From: Branchiostoma floridae
Lineage: Eukaryota; Chordata; Leptocardii; Amphioxiformes; Branchiostomatidae
Assembly: GCF_000003815.2 (NCBI RefSeq)
Contig: NC_049990.1
Span: forward strand, 9,002,290-9,066,289
DNA length: 64,000 nt
Direction of reading: 5' to 3'
Both the position numbers and the translations under genes were made by a program. The notes under the pieces were generated by a model. That model was not told where the DNA came from and made no database searches. It saw only the letters and a list, made by a program, of their open reading frames with translations. The first letter of the stretch is position 1. The number at the start of each line of letters is the position of its first letter. This document shows positions 56,301 to 64,000 of this stretch, piece after piece.

Positions 56301-59300
56301 ATGAGTCCATGGAGTAGTATACGAAAAGTATGATATAAAAGACACCGCAAGCTACACAAGACGTAAAGAGAATAGTCGTGGGTACTTTTTGTGTATATTT
56401 TTATTGATACATTTCTATTTTTCGTTGCCACAAATAGCCCGGCCGGGCCCCGGTTTGGAAATGTGACGTTAACCTAAATCGAGTAATAGATACTCTCCAA
56501 GCAGAGGTTTGGCTCCGGCTGTGTTATACATGATGTCCAGCTGGCACAGAGAGGAAGTGCAGAAATTCCAGAGGCTCCCTGCCCGGCCGGCCCCCCCACC
56601 TCACCCGTCCATCTGTGCGTACTAATTAACAAGCCTGGGTGATTACACCCGATGATATACACAGCCTGTCGCCTCTTATCTATGCCTGTAGGAAACGTCT
56701 TTCCCTCATTTCATCGGATCGGCGACTAGAGCTCAATTTAGGGTCATCTGAAATGGACGGAAAGCCGCAAATTGGTGAACTTTTCCTCGTTATCTCGTGG
56801 CACGACATTCCAAAATATTCCATATGGTGGTCAAAGTGGAGACAAATAATACCACATCTGTGGTAGTAAATTGATACGAATGTTTAGATTGTGGTAAATC
56901 AACGCGTTAATTTATAGTTTTTTTAATACTTGATAATATGAATGTTGCAAGGCAACAAGATAAAAAATAACTAATATCATATCATCATCATCATCCAGGC
57001 GTGAAAGGCGAATCAAAAGGCGAATGAACATCAATTATTGTGGTTTACCCTTCTTGTCAGAGTCCCTTTCTTAGTTGTTCAGATCTGCAATGCCAAAAAC
57101 CTCCTTTGTATTCCAAGGAGTTTCAAGGTAAACATGACAGAAGAAGCAGCACATCATCTGCACACATATTCTAACTAACGTTACTCAAAATCAAATGAAA
57201 ACAATTGAAATCGCGACGTAAAATGATCAGTGTTAAAAACTGCAAAGATCTATTTGACTTTAAATTCAGATCAAGGACCTTGTTCAGATTTAAATGTAAT
57301 GAATGCTTCACACATATTTGAGAGATCTTGGAAGGGCCTGCATGTGCGAGGGTGGCTCTTTGCTAAACTCAGAAAAAGAGAGACTAATCTCCAGACAGAT
57401 CTACCGGTGGCATAAGGAGTTAAGCTGGCCAAGGAGAGTTCTGGACTAGACCCTTATGCCTAAACTCCTTATGCCACTGGTAGATCTGCCTGGAGATTAG
57501 AGCGGCTACGTACTGCCCATGGCTTTAGGGGGCGATCACACGATTGAGTGTGTTTGAGTTCCATATTGTCATAGAGAAATCTGTTTTGAGAAATTTGTTG
57601 ATCTAGCGAAAGTTAGCCTGATTAAATCTCGCTTATAGCAGCCCGCCAAACATCCGCCGGCCCTCTTTTACGCGGGGAGGGGCCAGTTACAGCCCTGGAC
57701 AGCGGAGTTTGTGTTACACAGACTAAGCGAAAGTTTGTGGGGAAAATTGTATTTTTCTCCGACTTTTACCAATTTACATGGAATTTAAACGTTAACGCCT
57801 GATAATGCCCTACCTTGACTCGAACATGTTGTTACCTACATACAAACGTTATAACTGTCCATACACTGAAACAGCCCGCATAACTGGGAGTAATTGGGCG
57901 GCTGGCATCCTTCCGAGCTGAGGACATCTCCAGTTAATGAAAACCTTACACATTTTGGAGCGGAAAAGGTAAATTGAACGGTTGACTGACCGTATGCTGA
58001 CATGGCATTGCGTGAAAAGAATAACAGCATGTCTCAAGGGCGATGTGGTTAACTTGAAGTACAATTGACATAAGGGCCCAGTCGCAAAAGTCGTATGATC
58101 GTCATGAGATCGCAAAATATAGGCTTGGGGGGGGGGGGGGGGCAAGGCGTTCGCCTGAGATCCTTGGCGGTTGGTTCTGACTTCTGTCAGTGCTTGAAAA
58201 TTGTACACCAGAATTTATTTTAACACGTATGACAGACGGTATGTAATTTTGTCCATCGATGGTTGTAGATCCTTTTTATCTAATTTTACAATAGGATAAT
58301 AATAACTGTCTTCCACGAGTTTTACTTCAAAGAATTTATCTTATAAACCTTCCAAATGCTTGGATCGAACTTTATCATAACATTTTTTAAACGATCGGGT
58401 TTTCTGACAATGCAATGCACTTCGCCCCAGAAAGTGACTGTCAGCGTCGCTGGTCAGAAAACATTACGATTTTCTACCCCCAATATCTGCTTGGAGATTA
58501 ACGGGTCCATTTTTCTTTGCCTGCGAAGCGCTAGGGTCCGGTCACATAAATTTCTTCGATCGTTCGAAATCAAAATCGTATGACGGCCGGTCTTCCATAG
58601 TGATCGCGTAATTTAACCCATAACGACGGTTAAACGCCAAATCTTCAAACTCGAACTTTATCAAAATACTTCTTGTCATAATATCATATTACTTTCACGT
58701 CTTTTATTGGTTCTAACGACATTTTGTGAACAGGGCGAAAAATCACTTCAGTATGGTTTTCATTAGGCGTTCAAAACAAGTCTGTTCGCCTAACCAAGGA
58801 CGGCTATGTTTACAAACGCCTTGATGATAATTACACTAAATGGTATGTCTAGTTATATTGAGAATAAAACAATCAGAAAGAAACCGTTCTCAATATCATC
58901 AGACATTCAATTATTAACATCCAATTTTATACAGTATCTTCCATAACCAAAATTATGAATTCGGAACAGCTGTCTCCTAGCTTCAACCATCATCATATGT
59001 TTATTTATTTTTTCAGGATCTTTCGATTCAACGCTAAATCGATAATTTATGCATATTCCATAATTCATTTCAACAATATTCCAAAACAGAGAACAGCATT
59101 GCAAATTACTGCTCTAGCGACACGAAAGAACTACATCCTAGAAACTAAGAAAGTGTGTAAATCTTCTGATTAATGAGAAAGAAATTAGTAGTTTAAGTAG
59201 TTGTAATTTACGTACTTACCTCAGTCACAGTAGCTATACAAGCGACAATAATCAGTACAAGAACGGCAGCCTTGCGTACGGTGAGTTGGAACGAGTCCAT
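44328..59300 (-). CDS. Secreted astacin metalloprotease with kringle, LDLa, CCP-like and Pro/Thr modules
   Basis: Eighteen exons on the minus strand: 59220-59300 (signal), 55724-55963 (propeptide; start least certain), 54725-54830, 54015-54153, 53489-53576, 53166-53270, 52584-52682, 52012-52141 (protease), 51636-51758 (Cys-rich), 50730-50866 + 50112-50247 (kringle 1), 49494-49685 (LDLa), 48645-48836, 47857-48192, 46966-47202 (CCP-like), 46211-46608 + 44968-45112 (Pro/Thr repeat, kringle 2), 44328-44593 (kringle 3, TGA). The frame closes at 1049 residues. RPKR precedes mature [12 protein letters not shown], a furin-type site. Zinc site [19 protein letters not shown]; Met-turn SIMHYY. Each kringle has six Cys and HNYCRNP. 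LDLa ends [10 protein letters not shown]. Expected: secreted or pericellular endoprotease whose tail binds partners. I know no protein with this exact order. The first intron (over 3 kb) may hide a further exon. Confidence 0.87.
45117..45225. repeat. GAAA-rich simple repeat
   Basis: Run of gaaagaaa and agatagaaa units directly upstream (minus strand) of the acceptor of a kringle exon. It supplies the long pyrimidine tract TTTC...CAG on the minus strand. Confidence 0.8.
46330..46600 (-). repeat. Coding minisatellite: K-P-T repeats in the astacin gene
   Basis: About twenty tetrapeptide units ([16 protein letters not shown]) make a roughly 90-residue Lys/Pro/Thr linker between CCP-like module 3 and kringle 2. 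The units are 12 bp with a 24-bp higher order. It is likely an extended, O-glycosylated spacer and prone to length polymorphism. Confidence 0.85.
47407..47614. mobile_element. MITE-like element (cgtacgat family) in an astacin intron
   Basis: The left end agggcgtggtcacaaagg...gatcgtcgtacgat mirrors the right end atcgtacgacaaccgcacgacc...gtgatcgagccct. An internal block 'ggtggttggttctgtc' is shared with elements near 53746 and 58163. Confidence 0.75.
48794..48909. repeat. ~58-bp tandem duplication across an exon start
   Basis: The first 43 bases of the CCP-like exon ending at 48836 and its acceptor are repeated upstream (about 48853-48909), including 'tcatgacgtcaacttaaatattcagcgg'. The upstream copy keeps the acceptor CAG but has an in-frame stop (AAT ATT TAA), so it cannot act as an alternative exon start. 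Confidence 0.85.
50953..51256. mobile_element. Element with AAGCCCCTGTCACAC termini
   Basis: The left end aagcccctgtcacact and right end gtgtgacaggggctt form an inverted pair. The body contains 'ggttgggagttggtc' and is related to 55140-55444. It lies in the astacin intron upstream of kringle 1. Confidence 0.75.
53601..53832. mobile_element. MITE-like element (cgtacgat family), second intronic copy
   Basis: Left ggtgacattcgccatacgat, right atcctacgattgtcacc. The internal 'ttggcggttggttctgtc' matches the copy at 47407. It sits directly upstream of (in transcript terms, before) the astacin exon 53489-53576. Confidence 0.65.
54240..54435. repeat. Fragment of the dispersed repeat
   Basis: Phrases 'acctggtggattcctttggtactgcaat' and 'atctcgtgttctggacat' match the repeat at 2460-2600 and 30530-30600 (ggtactgcagcag, tctcctgttctggacat). 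Intronic in the astacin gene. Confidence 0.5.
55140..55444. mobile_element. Second, decayed copy of the 50953 element
   Basis: It shares 'accatggttgggagtagg' and 'ctatggttgggagatggtc' with 50953-51256, and ends in the same terminus gtgacaggggctta (55431-55444). The left terminus is not recognisable. Confidence 0.6.
56084..56195 (+). repeat. ~105-bp dispersed repeat, copy A
   Basis: It begins 'ttagcctgattaaatctcgc' and ends 'ccctggacagcaaagtttgtg', with GC-rich sequence between. A second copy in the same orientation lies at 57612-57716. Both are inside astacin intron 1. Confidence 0.85.
56276..56326. repeat. Perfect 21-bp-arm hairpin
   Basis: The left arm tttcgtatactactccatgga (56276-56296) and its exact reverse complement (56306-56326) flank the 9-base loop gtccatgag. 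Confidence 0.95.
57384..57500. mobile_element. Palindromic element with ~40-bp arms
   Basis: The left arm (ctaatctccagacagatcta then ccggtggcataaggagtt) mirrors the right arm (aactccttatgccactgg then tagatctgcctggagattag) with a few mismatches around a 36-base loop. Confidence 0.85.
57612..57716 (+). repeat. ~105-bp dispersed repeat, copy B
   Basis: Same unit as 56084-56195 (ttagcctgattaaatctcgc ... ggacagcggagtttgtg), about 85-90 percent alike by eye, 1.5 kb away in direct orientation. Confidence 0.85.
58070..58215. mobile_element. MITE-like fragment (cgtacgat family) with poly-G insertion
   Basis: It contains 'aaaagtcgtatgatcgtcatg' and 'ttggcggttggttctgac', shared with 47407 and 53601, interrupted by a 16-base poly-G run (58127-58142). 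Intronic in the astacin gene. Confidence 0.5.
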
Positions 59301-59645
59301 GGCTGCACAGCACGGTTTTACACGCGATCCAAAGTACAGTTGTTCCAAGAAAGACCCAACAAGCGCCCGGTCAGCCAAACTGACGGTCAAGTCTACGACC
59401 ACACTCCTTCGCACAGCTGCGGCCGCTAGAAATGACTCGTACCACCGCTGGAGATCACGGCTACTATCTTACTATACGTCCGGTGGACTCTCTCTCTCGG
59501 GAACCGCTATGTAAAGTGACCCGCGGGGTTGTGAATTTCTGGCTCTTGTCAGGACTGCCGTGATCAGAACCACATGTGGAGGATGTGTTCCGTCCCGTTG
59601 CCAAGGCGCCCCGGAGCGAGCTCGGCTGGCCGGGCAGGGGGATTA

Positions 59646-59848
59646 TGTAGCCTCCATAGCAGGCTCTTGGGGGTCTTTTTTCCGTCTTTATAAATTTGGG
59701 GCTCAAAATACACTTTTGGTGGCCATCTCTTCATGTACTGGGTTGCTTTATTGCCAGCTACGTGGATAATGGCCAGCAAAAGTGTATGACTTATGAGCCA
59801 CCAAAAAGGCGGCAAAAAGGCCCCAGGGAGCCTGGTATGGAGGCTACA
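59646..59848. mobile_element. MITE with 21-bp terminal inverted repeats and a 5-bp target duplication
   Basis: Left terminus TGTAGCCTCCATAGCAGG; the right terminus is its mirror (cctggtatggaggctaca). It is flanked on both sides by gatta (59641-59645 and 59849-59853). The arms extend inward for most of the element (aggctcttgggg/ccccagggagcct, ggctcaaaatacactttt/aaaagtgtatgacttatgagcc). 203 bp with no transposase. A relative lies at 13273-13418. Confidence 0.88.
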
Positions 59849-59910
59849 GATTATGCGAGAGTGCGGCGAGAGGCATCCAGACCCAGACGGAGGGCATCGA
59901 TCACTGTCAA

Positions 59911-60035
59911 CTCCTGAAGGGGTGCATCTGTCAATATCAACACCTAAAGGGGTGAAACTATCGCTGTCACTATCAATAATACTAGTAACACCTGAAGGGG
60001 TGCACCCATCAATATCAACACCTGGAGGGGTGCAT
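59911..60035. repeat. 30-bp minisatellite
   Basis: About four units of 'cacctgaaggggtgcatctg' plus 'tcaatatcaa', one of them expanded by 18 bases. It is open on the minus strand as CTPSGVDIDR-type peptides, but I see no gene around it. Confidence 0.85.
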
Positions 60036-60407
60036 CTGTAGTCGGTAAATACCAACTGTAAAAAAATGCTATGTCTCAAAAGCACCATGTCGATGGCCGA
60101 AGATGTCAAGGCGTCGCTAGTGAGGTCCGGCGAATTTTGGAAATTGTAGCCATCTGAATCGCCATTTCGAAATGCGACAAACAAAATGTCGGCGGTTCCC
60201 GATAAGTCAAAAAGCTGACGTCGCCGGTTTTGACGACCGGCGATTGACCCCCATACTCTGTAACCTCGGGCTATATTCCAACCTCGATACTATCATGAAA
60301 TATGACATAAATTGACTGATTTGAAGTTTTTAGGTCATGTTTCAGCCAATCAAAAATCAGTGCATGGCGAGCGCTGTCCAATCACAGTTCACTGTCGTAC
60401 AGACAAC

Positions 60408-60497
60408 ATGAAGCCTATCATTTTGTTAATTTTCCCGGTATTGTCAAGTGGTGTCTGCTCTGCTAGTGTGCTCCATTCCAACAGAACATACTGCACG
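60408..60497 (+). CDS. Putative first exon: signal peptide of a secreted or membrane protein (incomplete)
   Basis: The ATG opens MKPIILLIFPVLSSGVCSAS, a textbook signal peptide, then VLHSNRTYCT with one N-glycosylation site. The exon ends at a good donor (ACG|GTAGGT, phase 0). Two CCAAT-type words lie within 70 bases upstream. I found no following exon to 64000, so the gene either continues to the right or is a relic. Divergent from the astacin gene. The product cannot be named. Confidence 0.45.
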
Positions 60498-60696
60498 GTA
60501 GGTCTTTTTTCAACCTTTCCTTCATACTTACTGTTGTACAGTCACCTTGCTTATGAAGTATCGAAATTAAAATATGTGACTTAAGAATCTAACACGTTTT
60601 TACGTTAGCGTAGTGATTTCAATCTTGCAGAGATTCCGATCGGAGTGTGTAAATTTGAACCTGGATAGTCAAAAGACTTCAACTTCGATTTATATC

Positions 60697-60753
60697 ATTG
60701 CAAATGTCAATCAAAATTATCTTAGAACTGGGGTTTTGATTGACATTTGCAAT
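60697..60753. repeat. Perfect 20-bp-arm hairpin
   Basis: attgcaaatgtcaatcaaaa (60697-60716) and its exact reverse complement (60734-60753) around a 17-base loop. Confidence 0.95.
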
Positions 60754-60924
60754 TTTGTTAAATATGATTTGATGATGTTTAAAAGACTCTTAGGAGCTTT
60801 GATGTTTGACTTCAGTTTTCTGAAGTTAACTAAACTAAAAGCAGGTCATGTCTAACTTACATGGGACAAGCTTCTGAAACAAGTCAAGTCTTCAGTTTTA
60901 TTTGTCATGTAAGAATTCAGAGGG

Positions 60925-61012
60925 GCGAGTAAGAATGGGGATCGAACCCGGGGCGGCAGATTACAAATCCAACGTGCAAACCACAACACCAAAAGCTCTA
61001 GAGCCATTGGCG
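60925..61012 (-). mobile_element. tRNA-like (SINE-derived) fragment
   Basis: On the minus strand, an A-box-like tggtgttgtggtttgcacg is followed by a B-box gggttcgatccc (about 60946-60935). No full cloverleaf with paired acceptor arms is visible, so I call it SINE or pseudo-tRNA rather than a tRNA gene. Confidence 0.5.
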
Positions 61013-61600
61013 TGGTCAGTTTGGCAGCGCTTGAACCCCACTGTTACAGTCATATGAAGCAAAGAAACTACAGATACAATCGTCGATGGAAAGCACTGTC
61101 GATCTATTGTACAATGCTCTTCAAGAATGATGTATTTCTACGTAGTCAGAGGAGGCCTGTGATACTGACAAAAATTACTTCTCAGCATTCTTTGCAATAC
61201 ACATTCCACATTGGCAGTGCCACAACTGGTACAGTTTGATGTTTAATGTTGGGAAGAATGCCAGGCAGGAATCATTTGCTACACACCTGTATAACACTCC
61301 ATTGAAGCCCCAGTCAAAGCGCTTAACAGCTCAAAAACTCGTACTTTCCCAGAACTGGAGGGGAATTTGTTATCACCAAGCACTGTAGGGACATCCTTTC
61401 TGGGTAGTTTTAAAGAACGCTTGCAGATAGATGTGCAAAAGCTAGGTGTGACGGGTCGTTCGGTGTAATATAACCAGCTGCTGCCGCGCCGCCTGCCTGC
61501 GAAGCTGGTGTGTTTCGCCGAAGGGCGGTTATACCGGCTATATAGATACAGGTCGTAGGCAGGTCTTTCTTAGAAGGATCATCATTTTCACCCTAGGCCC

Positions 61601-61779
61601 TATACTGTAAATGGCCGCTTCACCGCGAACTTAAAACCACCGCGAACATTTTTCCATGGCAATATTATAAAGAGACTCCAGTGCATGGTGCTACCGCGAA
61701 CTTAAAACCACCGTGAAGAGTCCTTTTTCCTGCTACCGCGAAATTAAATCCCCGCGAACTTAAATACATTTATAGTATA
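61601..61779. mobile_element. MITE-like element with CCGCGAACTTAAA sub-repeats
   Basis: Termini tatactgtaaatg and catttatagtata are inverted with one mismatch. Inside, the word 'ccgcgaacttaaa' or a close variant occurs four times in direct orientation. Confidence 0.75.
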
Positions 61780-61789
61780 TCATTAACAT

Positions 61790-62900
61790 GGATCATAACA
61801 TTCTGTTGTAACATTCTGTTCAATTGAAGCGACGATAATCATCATCTGTAGATTCTGTAGGCAGCACTGGTTCAGTATATCGTCTCGCAAGGTACAGAAA
61901 TGTTGGCACTTCACTAACACCATGATGGCAACCTCCAGCTCCTGTGAGTAAGTGTGTAGGGTTTCTTTTGTGGGAACATGCTGGGGGCGTTACATCCTTG
62001 TACACATATGCACAGGGGGCAGACGGCTTGACTTCTCCTCAAGAAATGCTGCAAACTTTACGAGATACCTGTGTTTCTCAGCTCATAGCGCTATCGGCTC
62101 CTTTGGGATCTGAACCATCAAAATTTAAAATATCATGTGCCTTTCAAATTTTGTCAGTGGTGGTTAATCTTAAAATTGGTAAGGTCGGCAGGTGTTTGTT
62201 AGAAGGGTCACTGCCCCCTAGGCCCTATCATTAACCTGGATAACATTCTGTTCATTGAAGCGACGATAATCATCTGTGGCAGCACTGGTACAGTATATCG
62301 CCTCGCAAGGTCGGTAGAGCGTTGCCCATTGTTGGACTCAAAGGTTTCAGCCGTAGGCCTCACTCTCACCATGGCAAACCGTGGGTAAGTGTGTAGGGTT
62401 TCTTTTGTGAAAACATGCTCAGGGCCCGGGGCGTTACATCTTTTAAGGCCTGTACACATATACAAAGGGAGCAGAAACGGCATGACTTTTCTCAGAAAGG
62501 CTACAAACTTTATGAGTAACGTGTGTTTCACAGCTCATAATTCTATCGACTCCTTTGGGATCTGAACCATCGGCTCAGTGTCGTCCCGAATCAGAGTCAG
62601 GCTGAACCTGATCAAATACAACATTTTTCCCTAGGCCTTATCATTAGCCTAGGTAACATTCTGTTCAATTGAACGATAATCATCATCTGTGACAGTACTG
62701 GTACAGTATATCGTATGCCTGATCGGTACAGAGTGTTGGCACAGTCAGTGTGAACTGCATTTGGGACTCGTAGATTTCAGCCGTAAGTCTCACTCACACC
62801 ATGGCAAGCCACAGCACTCGTGGGTAAGTTTGTAGGGGTTCCTATGTGGAAACATGCTGGGGGTATTACATCATTGTACACATATGCGCGGGACTGCCAA
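61790..62900 (+). repeat. Three tandem ~420-bp units, each with ATG and splice donor
   Basis: Shared landmarks in order: 'acattctgttcaattgaagc', 'cgataatcatc', 'cagtatatcg', 'caccatggca', 'gtaagtgtgtagggtttc', 'acatgctgggggcgttacat' and 'gtacacatatgc'. The ATGs lie at 61922, 62371 and 62801. The donors follow 26, 14 and 23 bases later, all in phase 2. Confidence 0.7.
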
Positions 62901-63235
62901 CTATACGAGTGACGTGTGTTTCACAGCTTGTAATTCTATCGGCTCCTTTGGGATCTGAACTATCGACTTTGTGGTCCCGATCAGAGTTGATCGAACCACC
63001 AACTGGGACAAGGACCAGAACTTTTGTCTTACCTGTGACAGGCATTTCATATTTTATAGTATTGTTGGGTATAATATCACGTTGTGTTGTAAGCTTGACT
63101 GTAAGCTTGGTTACAGTCGAGAGGCCCGAAACGTTAAACAGCGATCTAAAAAAATAAGGACATTGCTAAAAAGGAATACAAAAGGTATGTATTTATAGAC
63201 ACAGCTGGCGGTGAAACACTGCCTTCGTGTGTCAA

Positions 63236-64000
63236 TTAATTAACACCTGTTTTGTTTCTTTTACTTTCATTACAACACCCCCTATTTTACTTATTAGCTA
63301 TGGGTTTGTTTCTTTCCTTTGTATATATCACTGCAATTTGATGTGCTTAGACTGTGTCCACTTAAAAACAATTCGACAGAGTTGAATGCGGCTGTGCAGG
63401 TGTTCAAAAAATTCAATAAGGGGTCAATGACCCGACCTGAGATGTCTACGGTGTCATCAGGCATCGTCGGTAACGTTACCTATTAGTGCTGAATCGAGTA
63501 AACAACCTTGAGAACTCAGCTTCGCAAACTCGGTTGTTTATGAGGTTTGGTTTGGTTCTGTTTTATTCAGATTTCCATTAGTGATGACTGATACTAGCTA
63601 GTATGTCACTATTCTTCCTGGAGTCCGGGCGAATGACTCAAGTATTTATATAATTAACACCTGTTTTGTTTCTTTTACTTTTCATTACAACACCCCCAGT
63701 TTTACTTATCAACTTAAAGCCTGTTTCTTTCCTTTGTATATAACACTGCAATGTAGATGATTCGATGTGTTTAGTGTGTCCACTTAAAAACAATTCGTCA
63801 GAGTCAAATGTTGATAACAAATTCCAATCTACGATAGTTCTGGGAAAATACGAATTTTTTAACACATCAATCCTAGCTTGGAAACTCTGGTACTTGAAGT
63901 CATGGCTGAATACGGTGTCATCAGGCTTCGTCGGTTACTATTTGTGCTGAATCGAGTTAACAACCTCGAGCTCGGGAACTCAGCTTCGCAAACTTGGTCA
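63236..64000 (+). repeat. Tandem duplication at the right edge
   Basis: 'attaacacctgttttgtttc...ccacttaaaaacaattcg' at 63238 recurs at 63654. 'acggtgtcatcaggc...actcagcttcgcaaact' at 63449 recurs at 63911. Two copies of a unit of about 420-460 bp, the second running off the window. Confidence 0.85.

Larger units (their letters stand above)
59301..60407. other. Divergent spacer between the astacin gene and the signal-peptide exon at 60408
   Basis: It holds the astacin promoter side (a GC-rich stretch with gcggccgc near 59420), a MITE (59646-59848), a 30-bp minisatellite (59911-60035), a hairpin at about 60213-60236 (cgccggttttgacgaccggcg) and two CCAAT-type words (ccaatc at about 60343 and 60378) just before the plus-strand ATG. 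Long open frames on the minus strand here come from the repeats. Confidence 0.55.
60498..64000. other. Right flank: repeats, no clear coding exon
   Basis: 3.5 kb after the signal-peptide exon. It holds a perfect hairpin (60697-60753), a tRNA-like SINE fragment (60925-61012), a transposon-like 3' fragment (about 61230-61560), a MITE (61601-61779), three tandem ~420-bp units (about 61790-62900) and a tandem duplication at the right edge (63236-64000). If the gene at 60408 is real, this is its first intron. Confidence 0.5.

Noticed and set aside
60068..60130. Short plus-strand frame MSMAEDVKASLVRSGEF... ending in TAG
   Set aside because: Only about 20 codons, no donor before the stop, and it sits between a minisatellite and a hairpin.
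59564..60184. 206-codon open frame on the minus strand
   Set aside because: It runs through the MITE (59646-59848) and the 30-bp minisatellite (59911-60035). The open frame is explained by repeat periodicity, with no domain and no splice context.
61012..61560. Coding exon candidate (open frames, e.g. LSPSTVGTSFLGSFKERLQIDVQ)
   Set aside because: It has the feel of the end of a retroelement ORF and its downstream phrase (gaagggcggttata) recurs at about 15897. I could not identify the family well enough to annotate it separately.

Overview
The window looks like a gene-dense but intron-rich invertebrate chordate genome, most likely an amphioxus (Branchiostoma). This is inferred from cytosolic sulfotransferases with about six short coding exons, extracellular-domain genes built almost entirely from phase-1 exons (D8C, YWTD propeller, EGF, SRCR, kringle, LDLa, CCP-like), tRNA-derived SINEs and many small palindromic DNA elements. 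One assembly gap of Ns (13113-13214) cuts a coding exon. All gene models were assembled by hand from splice sites and reading frame. The exon phases of every model sum to a clean frame, except where the gap or the window edge intervenes.

Layout. 2156-5128 (+): 3' part of a rhodopsin-class GPCR (TM3 to the C-terminus) with melatonin-receptor-like NRY and N-x-x-x-Y motifs. 5937-9518 (-) and 12313-15299 (-): two tandem cytosolic sulfotransferase paralogs. 17298-20516 (+): a third, more divergent sulfotransferase in the opposite orientation. 21201-23851 (-): D8C (uromodulin/GP2-type) single-pass membrane protein. 25650-26983 (-) and 28049-30014 (-): two very small stalk-only type I membrane proteins. 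31156-38111 (+): an 850-residue receptor with a YWTD propeller, EGF, three SRCR domains, a transmembrane segment and a tail with NPxY, YxxM and YxN motifs. 40022-42974 (+): Ser/Thr-rich stalk type I membrane protein with an NPxY tail. 44328-59300 (-): a secreted astacin protease with a long modular tail (Cys-rich, kringle, LDLa, three CCP-like modules, Pro/Thr repeat, two kringles), about 1049 residues. 60408-60497 (+): a lone signal-peptide exon. From 60.5 kb to the end I see mainly tandem and interspersed repeats.

How they might fit together. The three sulfotransferases form a PAPS-dependent conjugation cluster. The 21-43 kb block holds five membrane proteins made of exon cassettes with almost exclusively phase-1 introns. 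Several have cytoplasmic tyrosine or endocytic motifs, which suggests a locus of exon-shuffled surface receptors. It lies beside a secreted zinc protease whose accessory modules are typical of binding to matrix or cell surfaces. That functional link is inference; the domains, exon phases and motifs are read directly from the sequence.

Non-coding content. I find at least ten palindromic or terminal-inverted-repeat elements, one hAT-like with a near-perfect 8-bp target duplication and one with a 5-bp duplication. There are also three tRNA-derived SINE-like sequences, a LINE 3' remnant, repeated LINE-like tails, several minisatellites (one inside a splice donor, two inside coding exons), and three tandem ~420-bp units that each carry an ATG and a splice donor in the same phase.
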